Assembly: GCA_002773855.1 (NCBI GenBank)
Contig: PEZY01000002.1
Span: forward strand, 1-49,382
Direction of reading: 5' to 3'
DNA length: 49,382 nt
Source: Candidatus Buchananbacteria bacterium CG10_big_fil_rev_8_21_14_0_10_33_19
GTDB taxonomy: Bacteria > Patescibacteria > ABY1 > 2-01-FULL-39-33
This document shows, piece after piece, positions 42,474-49,303 of this stretch (its first letter is position 1; each line of letters opens with the position of its first letter). The notes under the pieces were generated by a model. It did not search any database, was not told where the DNA came from, and saw only the letters and a list, made by a program, of their open reading frames with translations. Position numbers and translations under genes: made by a program.

Positions 42474-42881
42474 TTAGTTATTGTGGTCATATCTCTGACA
42501 AACTTCCTTGGCTGCAAAGGTTTTTAGATTGACCATTGTCCAAATTGGAGACTGATTGTCCAAAACAAGTTCGGGTTTAGAATTGTTAAATCTTTTAATA
42601 TAAAACCAGTATTCTTTAATTTCATCACCAGTTTCATTATTGTAAGAAATATTTATTTTAGCAATTATGGTCCCGGTAATTATTCCAGATTCTAAAATAT
42701 TTGGATCTGAATCAATATTTTCAATTTTATTTAAATCAATACTGGTATTGTCGATTTGATTATTATTTTTATTATCATTAATAGCGTGCTTTACCTGAGG
42801 AATAACTATGGAAATGATTATGGCCGTAATAGCTATAACAACCATTATATCAACCAAACTAAAACCTTTACGCCTGTTCAT
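42474..42881 (-). CDS. Type IV pilin-like prepilin
   Basis: 135 residues with a class III signal: MNRRKG followed by FSLVDIMVVIAITAIIISIVIP, the N-methylated helix of type IV pilins and pseudopilins. Position +5 is Asp rather than the usual Glu. The rest is a small globular domain rich in Asn/Asp. GGGAG lies 8 nt before the ATG. No other pilus genes are in the window; a pseudopilin or adhesin role is inferred. Confidence 0.82.
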   Translation of the reverse strand: MNRRKGFSLVDIMVVIAITAIIISIVIPQVKHAINDNKNNNQIDNTSIDLNKIENIDSDPNILESGIITGTIIAKINISYNNETGDEIKEYWFYIKRFNNSKPELVLDNQSPIWTMVNLKTFAAKEVCQRYDHNN

Positions 42882-42925
42882 GTGTGATCTCCCTTTTTTG
42901 ATTGAAAAGTACTAATTAATGTTTA

Positions 42926-42954
42926 AGATTATCAATAAATATGGTCTTTGTCAA
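42926..42954 (-). promoter_or_regulatory. Promoter of the prepilin gene
   Basis: On minus TTGACA (42954-42949), 17 nt, TAATCT (42931-42926). Confidence 0.75.
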
Positions 42955-43033
42955 TCCTAGATTTTTTTGTTAAAATTAAAACAAATAATAAAGCTATAGT
43001 TGCTTTTGTTTTTTTGATTAAAATAGTAAAAAC

Positions 43034-46000
43034 ATGTATTTACAAAGAATAGAATTACAGGGCTTTAAATCTTTTGCTAATAAGACTATTTTAGAATTTC
43101 CAGCACCAGCCTTAAATAAAAAATCTTCTAATCAAGACATAAAAAATGTTTGTGGGATTACTGCCATAGTTGGCCCTAATGGTTCTGGTAAGTCTAATGT
43201 GGTGGATGCGGTGCGCTGGGTGTTAGGTGAACAAAGTTTAAAGTTATTACGTGGTAAAAAATCAACTGATATTATATTTTCTGGCTCAGCTAAGAAAACT
43301 CAAATGGGCTTAGCTGAAGTGTCTTTGTATTTAAATAACGAAGATAATTTAGCGCCAATTGATTATAGTGAAATAGTAATTACTCGTAAATTATATCGTG
43401 ATGGAGAAAGTGAATATTTATTAAACAAAAATTCAGTGCGTTTGTTTGATATTATTATGTTGCTGGCTAAAGCCAATTTTGGACAAAATACCTATAGTAT
43501 TATTGGTCAGGGCATGGTAGATAAAATTGTTAATTATTCTAGTCAAGAAAGAAAAGAATTTTTTGATGAAGCAACTGGCGTTAAGCAATTTCAAATAAAA
43601 CGCGATCGCTCAGTTAATAAGCTTAAAAAATCTAGAGAAAACTTAGCCCAGGCTCAGACTCTGATAAATGAATTAGAACCACATCTTAAAATGTTGACCA
43701 GACAGGTAAATAGATTACGTAAACGACAAGAAATAGAAGTGGAATTAAAAGAGGCTTGGGAAAAATATTATGGTAAGCAGTGGTTAGAATTAGATGATTC
43801 TTACAAAGAATTAATAATTTCTGTGACCTCTTATGATAAAAATAAATTAAAATTAGAACAAGAAATTGAAATTTTACAGGATAAGTTAAATATTTTAAGT
43901 GAAGAGAATAGTCGCAGTGAAGAGTTTGACAAATTACAAAAAGAATACAATAAATTAACAGAAGATAAAAATAATATCTTAAAAGATCTAACGGTAACTA
44001 GTGGTAAATTAGATTTAGAATATTCTAAGGTCGGTAAACAAAATTTATCTTGGTTAGAGGGTAGAAAAAATGAATTAAAAAAAAGATTATTGGAAATCAA
44101 TGAGGAATTGGATAGTTATAAATTAAAAATAAATATTAAAAAGAAAGATTTATCTGAATTAGAATCTAATATAAACAAGATAAATAATGAATTAACAGTT
44201 TCTCAAAATAATTTACAAATCATCCAAGAAGAACTTTATAAAACCAGAGGTAGTGAAAAAAATAATTATTTTCTAGAATCTATTAAATCTGTTTTAAGAC
44301 AAAAGAATAATATTTCTGGTATTTATGGTACTGTTGGTGAAATTGGCAAAATAGATAAAAAATATGAAACTGCCTTAGCCACAGCAGTAGGTAGTAGGAT
44401 TTGGGGTATAATTGTAGAATCTGATGAGGTGGCAGTTAAATGTATTAATTATCTGAAAGCGAACAAGCTATCATCCTTAACTTTTTTCCCTTTAAATAAA
44501 ATTAAGAGCTACCCCATTGATATGTATAGTGACAACCATTCTGGTTCTTTGGGCATGGCCATTGATTTAATAAGCTATGCTGATAAATTTGAAAAGGTTT
44601 TTCAGCATATTTTAGGTGATACTTTGGTAGTACAAAATGCCGAAGACGCTAGAAACATTGGTATCGGTAGTCGTCGCATGGTTACTTTGGATGGCGATAT
44701 GTTTGAAAAAACCGGTGTCATGAGAGGTGGCTATAGGCGACAAGGTTCAGTAACTTGGACTGTTTTAGTAGATAATAAATTAATCACTCAAGAAGAAAGA
44801 ATTAAAGAATTTGCTAATCTGAAATCGGATATTGAAAGTAAACATAGAGTTCGTGATAATATTATTTCTCAAATGAATGATTTACGAGTAGAAATTAGAT
44901 TAAGCGAAGATAAAATTAACAATTTAAATATTGAATTATCTGCTTTTAAAAAAGAACAAGATAAAATAGATGGTGATATAAAAGAAAGTAGCTTAACCCC
45001 AGAAGAAAGGAATAAATTTTCTGATGAATTAATAACTCAAAAAAATAAATTAGAAAAAGACAGTTTAGACATAGAAAAACAAGTATTAACCGCTAGAAAA
45101 AAAATAGATCAATTTAATTCTGCAGAAGAAGAAAAAAAGAAAGAAGTTTTCTCATTACAACAGAATATGCATTTACAACAAATAGATTTAAATAATGTAG
45201 TTAATTTATTAAATGAAGTTAGAATAAAATTAGCCAAGGTGGAAACTAAAAAAGAAGATTTGTTTTTGACCATGAGACAAGATTTAGGTGATGACTATCG
45301 GCCAAAAACCAATATTGATTTTACAGATATTGATTTATTGGAATTGGAAAATATTATTAATAAATGTAAAAAACAATTGGAATTAATCGGTGGTACTGAT
45401 CCAGAAGTAGAGAAAGAGTATATTGAAGTTCAAGAAAGATTTGATTTTCTGTCTTCACAGAGTATTGATTTGGATAAAGCCATTGGTGATTTAGAGAAGG
45501 TGGTAGTGGAGTTGGATAAAATAATTAAAAAACAATTTGAAGGTGAATTTAAAAAAATTAATGCAGATTTTTCTAGATTCTTTAAAAAGTTATTTGATGG
45601 CGGAGCTGCTAAATTAGTTTTAGTACAAAAAGATTTAACTGAAGCTGAACAGATTAAAGAGGAGATAGAACATATGGAATTAACTGATCAAATAGTAGAG
45701 ATTAATAACCCAGAAAAAACAGAAATACACATAGAAGATAGGTCATTCTTAGCCAATATGGGTATTGATATTGAAGCTTGCCCACCTGGTAAAAAAATCA
45801 AAAATATTAATGTGTTATCTGGTGGTGAAAAAACTATGACTGCTTTGGCGCTAGTTTGTTCCATTATTTCCAATAATCCGTCGCCATTTATTTTGTTTGA
45901 TGAGGTGGACGCGGCTCTAGACGAAGAAAACTCTAGGAAATTTAGTGATATTATTGAAGAATTATCACATAAGACTCAATTTATTACTATTACTCATAAT

Positions 46001-46114
46001 CGAGCTATTATGTCTCGAGCCGACGTGCTCTATGGTGTAACTATGCAGGGTGATGGTGTGTCTCGTATTTTAAGTTTAAAATTAGAACAGGCTGAAAAAA
46101 TAGTTAAGAGTTAA
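43034..46114 (+). CDS. smc: Chromosome segregation ATPase SMC
   Basis: 1026 residues, shorter than the usual 1150-1200, mostly in the coiled coils. Head: MYLQRIELQGFKSFANKT, Walker A GPNGSGKSN (about 48-56), later signature LSGGEKTMTALAL and Walker B FILFDEVDAALD. Coiled coils flank a hinge at about 430-560 (ISGIYGTVGEI...). It compacts and separates origins with ScpAB, which are not in this window. TAAAAT at 43019-43024 gives an almost leaderless mRNA. Confidence 0.96.
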   Translation: MYLQRIELQGFKSFANKTILEFPAPALNKKSSNQDIKNVCGITAIVGPNGSGKSNVVDAVRWVLGEQSLKLLRGKKSTDIIFSGSAKKTQMGLAEVSLYLNNEDNLAPIDYSEIVITRKLYRDGESEYLLNKNSVRLFDIIMLLAKANFGQNTYSIIGQGMVDKIVNYSSQERKEFFDEATGVKQFQIKRDRSVNKLKKSRENLAQAQTLINELEPHLKMLTRQVNRLRKRQEIEVELKEAWEKYYGKQWLELDDSYKELIISVTSYDKNKLKLEQEIEILQDKLNILSEENSRSEEFDKLQKEYNKLTEDKNNILKDLTVTSGKLDLEYSKVGKQNLSWLEGRKNELKKRLLEINEELDSYKLKINIKKKDLSELESNINKINNELTVSQNNLQIIQEELYKTRGSEKNNYFLESIKSVLRQKNNISGIYGTVGEIGKIDKKYETALATAVGSRIWGIIVESDEVAVKCINYLKANKLSSLTFFPLNKIKSYPIDMYSDNHSGSLGMAIDLISYADKFEKVFQHILGDTLVVQNAEDARNIGIGSRRMVTLDGDMFEKTGVMRGGYRRQGSVTWTVLVDNKLITQEERIKEFANLKSDIESKHRVRDNIISQMNDLRVEIRLSEDKINNLNIELSAFKKEQDKIDGDIKESSLTPEERNKFSDELITQKNKLEKDSLDIEKQVLTARKKIDQFNSAEEEKKKEVFSLQQNMHLQQIDLNNVVNLLNEVRIKLAKVETKKEDLFLTMRQDLGDDYRPKTNIDFTDIDLLELENIINKCKKQLELIGGTDPEVEKEYIEVQERFDFLSSQSIDLDKAIGDLEKVVVELDKIIKKQFEGEFKKINADFSRFFKKLFDGGAAKLVLVQKDLTEAEQIKEEIEHMELTDQIVEINNPEKTEIHIEDRSFLANMGIDIEACPPGKKIKNINVLSGGEKTMTALALVCSIISNNPSPFILFDEVDAALDEENSRKFSDIIEELSHKTQFITITHNRAIMSRADVLYGVTMQGDGVSRILSLKLEQAEKIVKS

Positions 46115-46119
46115 TATAT

Positions 46120-46148
46120 TTGACATATTGTCTTTTTTCTGCTAAATT
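46120..46148 (+). promoter_or_regulatory. Promoter of rpsP
   Basis: TTGACA (46120-46125), 17 nt, TAAATT (46143-46148). The 100-nt leader contains TAGTG/CACTA. Confidence 0.75.
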
Positions 46149-46254
46149 AAGCCTACACCGTCATGTGCTCAATTAATAATAATAAGTCTTCAAATTTAGT
46201 GCTAGACACTAGAAATTAAGAGATGATATTAATTGAATAATAATATAAAAATAC

Positions 46255-46707
46255 ATGTTATCAATAAGATTTGTCAGAATTGGCAAAAAGAAATACCCAA
46301 TTTATAGAATTGTGGTAATGGAAAAAGGTAAGAACCCAAAAAGTTCTTATTTAGAAAATCTAGGTACTTATAATCCTCACACTAAGGAGAATACCGTAAA
46401 AAAAGACCGCGCAAAATATTGGTTAGATAAAGGTGCTGGTTTGACTGCTACGGTTCATAACTTGTTTGCCGGTCAAGGCATAATTAAAGATGATAAAATT
46501 AGAGCCTCTAAATCAAAACCAGGTAAAAAGAAACAAAAAGAAATTGATTTAAAGAAAGCTGAAGAAGAAGCAGCTAAAAAAGCAGCAGAGGCTGAAAAAG
46601 CAGCCGCTGAAGAAGCAGCAAAAGTAGCTGCAGAGACTCCAACAGAAACTACTCCAGAAGTTGAAACTACAGAAGAAAAACCAACTGAAGAAGTAAAAGT
46701 TGAATAA
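46255..46707 (+). CDS. rpsP: Ribosomal protein S16 with acidic tail
   Basis: 150 residues; S16 is normally 80-90. Residues 1-85 are S16: MLSIRFVRIGKKKYPIYRIVVMEKGKNPKSS, LGTYNPHTK, RAKYWLDKGAGLTATV. The last 60 are a low-complexity K/E/A then T/E/P tail (AEEEAAKKAAEAEKAAAEEA..., TEEKPTEEVKVE), highly acidic and probably disordered on the ribosome surface. Own promoter and terminator. Confidence 0.94.
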   Translation: MLSIRFVRIGKKKYPIYRIVVMEKGKNPKSSYLENLGTYNPHTKENTVKKDRAKYWLDKGAGLTATVHNLFAGQGIIKDDKIRASKSKPGKKKQKEIDLKKAEEEAAKKAAEAEKAAAEEAAKVAAETPTETTPEVETTEEKPTEEVKVE

Positions 46708-46723
46708 AATCCTTTATATAAAG

Positions 46724-46748
46724 ACAGTCATAAAAGTGACTGTTTTTA
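46724..46748 (+). terminator. Terminator of rpsP
   Basis: ACAGTCA (46724-46730) pairs with TGACTGT (46737-46743), then Ts. Confidence 0.8.
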
Positions 46749-46750
46749 TA

Positions 46751-46779
46751 TTGACAAAAGACCTGTCATTTACTATAAT
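46751..46779 (+). promoter_or_regulatory. Consensus promoter of khpA
   Basis: TTGACA (46751-46756), 17 nt, TATAAT (46774-46779): a perfect sigma-70 match. Confidence 0.9.
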
Positions 46780-46785
46780 GATTAT

Positions 46786-46878
46786 AGTCCTATTAGTCTG
46801 AAAGGGACTGAAAAAGTTGCACTTAGGTCCGCAACTTGTGAAAGACTAATATTTAAAAAATAAAGAGTAAAGAAAGCT
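46786..46878 (+). promoter_or_regulatory. Pseudoknotted switch-like leader of khpA
   Basis: A 93-nt leader. Outer stem ATTAGTCT (46792-46799) with AGACTAAT (46843-46850); inner stem AAGTTGC (46814-46820) with GCAACTT (46831-46837). The 10-nt inner loop holds GGTCC (46826-46830), which can pair with GGACT (46805-46809) as a pseudoknot. That same GGACT can instead pair with AGTCC at the 5' end (46786-46790). Two mutually exclusive folds suggest a regulatory switch; the signal is unknown. No SD is obvious before the ATG. Confidence 0.6.
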
Positions 46879-47220
46879 ATGGCTCAGGAACAAGACGCAC
46901 AATTCGTAGAAGCAATCGTTAAAGAGATTGTTGCTAATCCTGGTGACGTGAAAGTTGACAGGACTGTTGATGAGAGAGGTGTTTTATTAACTTTAACAGT
47001 TAATCCTTCTGATATCGGTTATGTAATCGGTAAACAAGGTCAAACAGCAAGAGCAATTAGAACTTTGACCAAAATTATTGGTGCTAAGAACAATGCTCGA
47101 GTTAATCTAAAAATCAATGAACCAGAGGGTTCAGAGAGAAGACCAAGAAGAGATGATTCTCATTCTCATTCTCCAGAACAGTCTATGGATACTGATGTAG
47201 TAGGTGATTTAGAAATATAA
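46879..47220 (+). CDS. khpA: KH-domain RNA-binding protein KhpA
   Basis: 113 residues. KH core: FVEAIVKEIVANPGDVKVDRTVDERGVLLTLTVNPSDIGYVIGKQGQTARAIRTLTKII, with the GxxG loop as GKQG, then a disordered charged tail (RRPRRDDSHSHS...). KhpA usually pairs with KhpB/Jag to bind RNAs affecting cell division and wall synthesis, and sits next to rpsP. Its long structured leader suggests autogenous or ligand control. Confidence 0.92.
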   Translation: MAQEQDAQFVEAIVKEIVANPGDVKVDRTVDERGVLLTLTVNPSDIGYVIGKQGQTARAIRTLTKIIGAKNNARVNLKINEPEGSERRPRRDDSHSHSPEQSMDTDVVGDLEI

Positions 47221-47248
47221 ATTCCTAAATAGCTTTATACTATAACAG

Positions 47249-47285
47249 AAGCTCTGCCAATTAGGTGGGGCTTTTGTTTTTTTGT
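47249..47285 (+). terminator. Terminator of khpA
   Basis: AAGCTCTGCC (47249-47258) with GGTGGGGCTT (47264-47273, G-U pairs), followed by a long T-run. Confidence 0.82.
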
Positions 47286-47287
47286 AA

Positions 47288-47315
47288 TTGACAAAAAAGG
47301 TTATCATGGTACTAT
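47288..47315 (+). promoter_or_regulatory. Extended -10 promoter
   Basis: TTGACA (47288-47293), 16 nt, TACTAT (47310-47315) preceded by TGG, an extended -10. Confidence 0.65.
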
Positions 47316-47349
47316 ATTGATAGTTCTTTGTAACCGAGGAGTATATACC

Positions 47350-47565
47350 ATGATTATTACCAGACATAAGATAGAAATTGAAAGTGGACCTGCTTGTTTG
47401 CTGGTTTATTATGTAAATAAAGGTGACCAGAAGATTGAGGTTGGTCGTACTTTTTGGAGCGATTTGTTTAGTGTTTTAGGAGCAGTAAATGAATATGAAA
47501 ATGGTTTATTAGCAGCTCTTAAATTTGCTTTTGGTGAAACCGAGACCATAATAATGTCAGAGTAA
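47350..47565 (+). CDS. Small hypothetical protein (71 aa)
   Basis: 71 residues: MIITRHKIEIESGPACLLVYYVNKGDQKIEVGRTFWSDLFSVLG..., a predicted beta-sheet then helices. The start is set by GAGGAG (47336-47341); an in-frame ATG at 47317 lies too near the -10. Own promoter and terminator in the position where rimM is often found, but it does not resemble RimM. Unknown. Confidence 0.7.
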   Translation: MIITRHKIEIESGPACLLVYYVNKGDQKIEVGRTFWSDLFSVLGAVNEYENGLLAALKFAFGETETIIMSE

Positions 47566-47570
47566 TCTAG

Positions 47571-47596
47571 GCCAGTAATAAACTGGCTTTTTTATT
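47571..47596 (+). terminator. Terminator of the 71-aa gene
   Basis: GCCAGT (47571-47576) pairs with ACTGGC (47582-47587), then TTTTTT. Confidence 0.82.
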
Positions 47597-47618
47597 TAAA
47601 AACTCTTATTATTAAATT

Positions 47619-48281
47619 ATGAAACAATTTGATGTTATTACAATTTTTCCTCATATTTTAGATTCTTATATTAATGAGTCATTGTTTTTGCGGGCTCAAA
47701 AAAATAAAGTTTTAAAAATAAAAACCCATTATTTAAGACAGTGGACTAAAGACAGACATCAAACTGTCGACGACAAACCATATGGTGGTGGTGTCGGTTT
47801 GGTGTTTAAAGCCGATATAATTATGAAAGCCCTAGCTAGTATTAAAAGACAGAAAAAAAGCCGAGTGATTTTGACTGCGGCTAATGGTAAAACTTTTAAT
47901 CAAAAAACAGCTCAACGATTATCTAAATATGATCAATTAATTTTTGTTTGCCCTCGGTATGAAGGCGTAGATGCACGGGTAGAAAAAATGGTTGATGAGA
48001 AAATATCTATAGGTGATTACATTTTAACTGGTGGTGAATTACCAGCTATGGTAATTATGGATGCGGTGTCTAGGCATTATCCAACTTTTGTTGGCAAACA
48101 GGAATCAGTGCAAGATGAATCTTTTTCTAAAGACAATTATTTAGAATATCCGCAATACACTAGGCCGGAAGAAGTTAAGTATCAAGGTAAAAAGTTGAAA
48201 GTTCCAAGTGTTCTTTTGTCTGGTAATCACGCCAAGATAAAAGAATGGAGAGTCAAGAAGTCTAAATCACAGAATACATAA
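47619..48281 (+). CDS. trmD: tRNA (guanine-N1)-methyltransferase
   Basis: 220 residues of the SPOUT-knot TrmD family: MKQFDVITIFPHIL, DDKPYGGGVGLVFKADII, CPRYEGVDARVEKMVDEKISIGDYILTGGELPAMVIMDAVSR. It makes m1G37 using SAM, preventing frameshifts. The enzyme is slightly shorter than E. coli TrmD at the C terminus. No SD. Confidence 0.95.
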   Translation: MKQFDVITIFPHILDSYINESLFLRAQKNKVLKIKTHYLRQWTKDRHQTVDDKPYGGGVGLVFKADIIMKALASIKRQKKSRVILTAANGKTFNQKTAQRLSKYDQLIFVCPRYEGVDARVEKMVDEKISIGDYILTGGELPAMVIMDAVSRHYPTFVGKQESVQDESFSKDNYLEYPQYTRPEEVKYQGKKLKVPSVLLSGNHAKIKEWRVKKSKSQNT

Positions 48282-48291
48282 TGTATAACTT

Positions 48292-48322
48292 AAAACGTAT
48301 AGCAATATTATGCGTTTTTTTA
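48292..48322 (+). terminator. Terminator of trmD
   Basis: AAAACGTATA (48292-48301) with TATGCGTTTT (48309-48318), then Ts. Confidence 0.78.
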
Positions 48323-48349
48323 TGTTTATTTTTTAATTGTAAAAATATT

Positions 48350-48385
48350 ATAAAAATTGCTAAAATAAGCTAAATTTGTATTATT
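48350..48385 (+). repeat. 36-bp direct repeat, copy 1
   Basis: ATAAAAATTGCTAAAATAAG and on to TATTATT. It matches copy 2 (48788-48823) at 34 of 36 positions. It carries TAAAAT (48361-48366), 18 nt after TTGTAA, so it may be a promoter. The CTAAAATAAGCTAA core also lies just before rnpA. Confidence 0.7.
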
Positions 48386-48410
48386 TACATTTGTAATATA
48401 ATCATAACAC

Positions 48411-48439
48411 TTGACAAAATATCAATGATGTGATATACT
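48411..48439 (+). promoter_or_regulatory. Promoter of the second structured RNA
   Basis: TTGACA (48411-48416), 17 nt, TATACT (48434-48439). Confidence 0.85.
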
Positions 48440-48445
48440 AGCTTT

Positions 48446-48698
48446 GTTAGGTACACGGATGTTGAGAGAAGTAGTCGACGCTTCGAAGACAACACACCAT
48501 AAAAAGTGTACCATAGCTATGTAGTCGACCTTCCAGGTAAAGAAATCTCCATCTCCTGGAAAAGACTAAGAAGGCTTGGAGAATAACACAAGAGAAGCTC
48601 ACCCACTCTTGGTTAGGCCGCTCGGTTGGGACAAATCAGTTCCCGATCGATTAAAGCCTGGGTGGCCTCGTTCTGCAGAACGAGGCTTTATTTTTTTT
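48446..48698 (+). ncRNA. Unassigned structured RNA with pseudoknot
   Basis: About 250 nt between a near-consensus promoter and a 22-bp perfect terminator stem (48665-48686) with T-run. Helices: GGTACAC/GTGTACC (48450-48456 with 48506-48512) closing TGTTG/CAACA; TTCCAGG/CCTGGAA (48531-48561); long-range AGGCTT (48572-48577) with AAGCCT (48654-48659) enclosing hairpin CAAGAG/CTCTTG (48589-48611) and GGGA/TCCC (48628-48644). The loop CACCC (48600-48604) can pair with GGGTG (48660-48664), a pseudoknot that would stack on the long-range helix. GTAGTCGAC occurs twice (48471, 48521). No ORF with SD. Not RNase P, SRP or tmRNA as far as I can see; a divergent 6S-type RNA is not excluded. Confidence 0.65.
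48665..48698 (+). terminator. Terminator of the second structured RNA
   Basis: GCCTCGTTCTG/CAGAACGAGGC perfect stem (48665-48686) followed by TTTATTTTTTTT. Confidence 0.92.
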
Positions 48699-48787
48699 GT
48701 TAAAGATTATATAAAAGACTTGTGTATATAGTGTGAATTAGTTTTATAAAAAATCTTTTAAAATTAGTTAAAATTTAAAAAACTTGT

Positions 48788-48823
48788 ATAAAAATTACTA
48801 AAATAAGCTAAATTTATATTATT
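48788..48823 (+). repeat. 36-bp direct repeat, copy 2
   Basis: 34/36 identical to 48350-48385; lies about 35 bp upstream of the rRNA promoter as copy 1 lies about 25 bp upstream of the RNA promoter. Confidence 0.7.
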
Positions 48824-48856
48824 CTTTAATTTTAGCCAAATAACTTTAATTAACTA

Positions 48857-48885
48857 TTGACAAGACTAGTAAAATAGAATATAAT
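48857..48885 (+). promoter_or_regulatory. Consensus promoter, probable rRNA P1
   Basis: TTGACA (48857-48862), 17 nt, TATAAT (48880-48885): perfect consensus; start of transcription near 48892. Confidence 0.88.
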
Positions 48886-49060
48886 TATTAAGCAAAGATC
48901 AAGTGAACCGACCCCACCCTAAAGGGTGTGGCATCAGGGCGGTTCAAATGAAAGGAGTCGGCTCCGCTCGACAATAATTTTCTCATACTGGCCTTCATAT
49001 CAAAGATATTCGGCCAACAACATTATAAAAATAAACCCTTCTCCACATAAACATTAAAAT

Positions 49061-49149
49061 CTGTTTTTTAAAGAGAAAAAACAGTGGTATCTAAGAGATT
49101 CATCGGTTACAAATCGATGGTTCGAAAAATTGGATCCCTCTGTTTTTTC
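49061..49149 (+). promoter_or_regulatory. Mutually exclusive hairpins in the rRNA leader
   Basis: AAAAAACAG (49076-49084) can pair with CTGTTTTTT upstream (49061-49069, loop AAAGAG) or with the identical CTGTTTTTT downstream (49140-49148). The second option encloses a CATCG/CGATG hairpin and ends in a T-rich run, like an attenuator and anti-attenuator. Confidence 0.5.
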
Positions 49150-49194
49150 TTTTCTCTGAAATACGAAAAATAATAATGTGAAAAGAAAAGTAAA

Positions 49195-49223
49195 TTGACA
49201 ATTGAAAAGCAATTTAAACAATG
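49195..49223 (+). promoter_or_regulatory. Possible second rRNA promoter
   Basis: TTGACA (49195-49200) is perfect, but the -10 region at 17 nt (ACAATG) is poor. Uncertain. Confidence 0.3.
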
Positions 49224-49303
49224 TGAGCCCAAAATCAATTTTTTATTTCCGATTTATCGGAAAGCAACATAACGGTTAGCATCTGGCCGTAATCTAGATG
49301 CAA

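Larger units (their letters stand above)
48892..49303 (+). ncRNA. Long structured leader upstream of 16S rRNA
   Basis: No ORF. Elements in order: GAACCG/CGGTTC (48905-48945) enclosing CACCC-TAAA-GGGTG; GGAG-TCGG-CTCC (48954-48965) overlapping GTCG/CGAC; TGGCC/GGCCA around ATATC/GATAT (about 48989-49017); the alternative hairpins at 49061-49149; TTTCCGAT/ATCGGAAA (about 49246-49264); GCATCT/AGATGC (49279-49301), just before mature 16S. A separate RNA could end before 49061, but no clear terminator is seen there. If one transcript, this is an unusually long rRNA leader. Confidence 0.5.

Noticed and set aside
49080..49145. tRNA-like segment (AGTGGTA, hairpin with 7-nt loop, GGTTCGA) in the rRNA leader
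   Set aside because: A 5-bp stem with loop TTACAAA can form, but the T-arm does not pair and the anticodon would be ACA. Not called as a tRNA; described as a leader structure.
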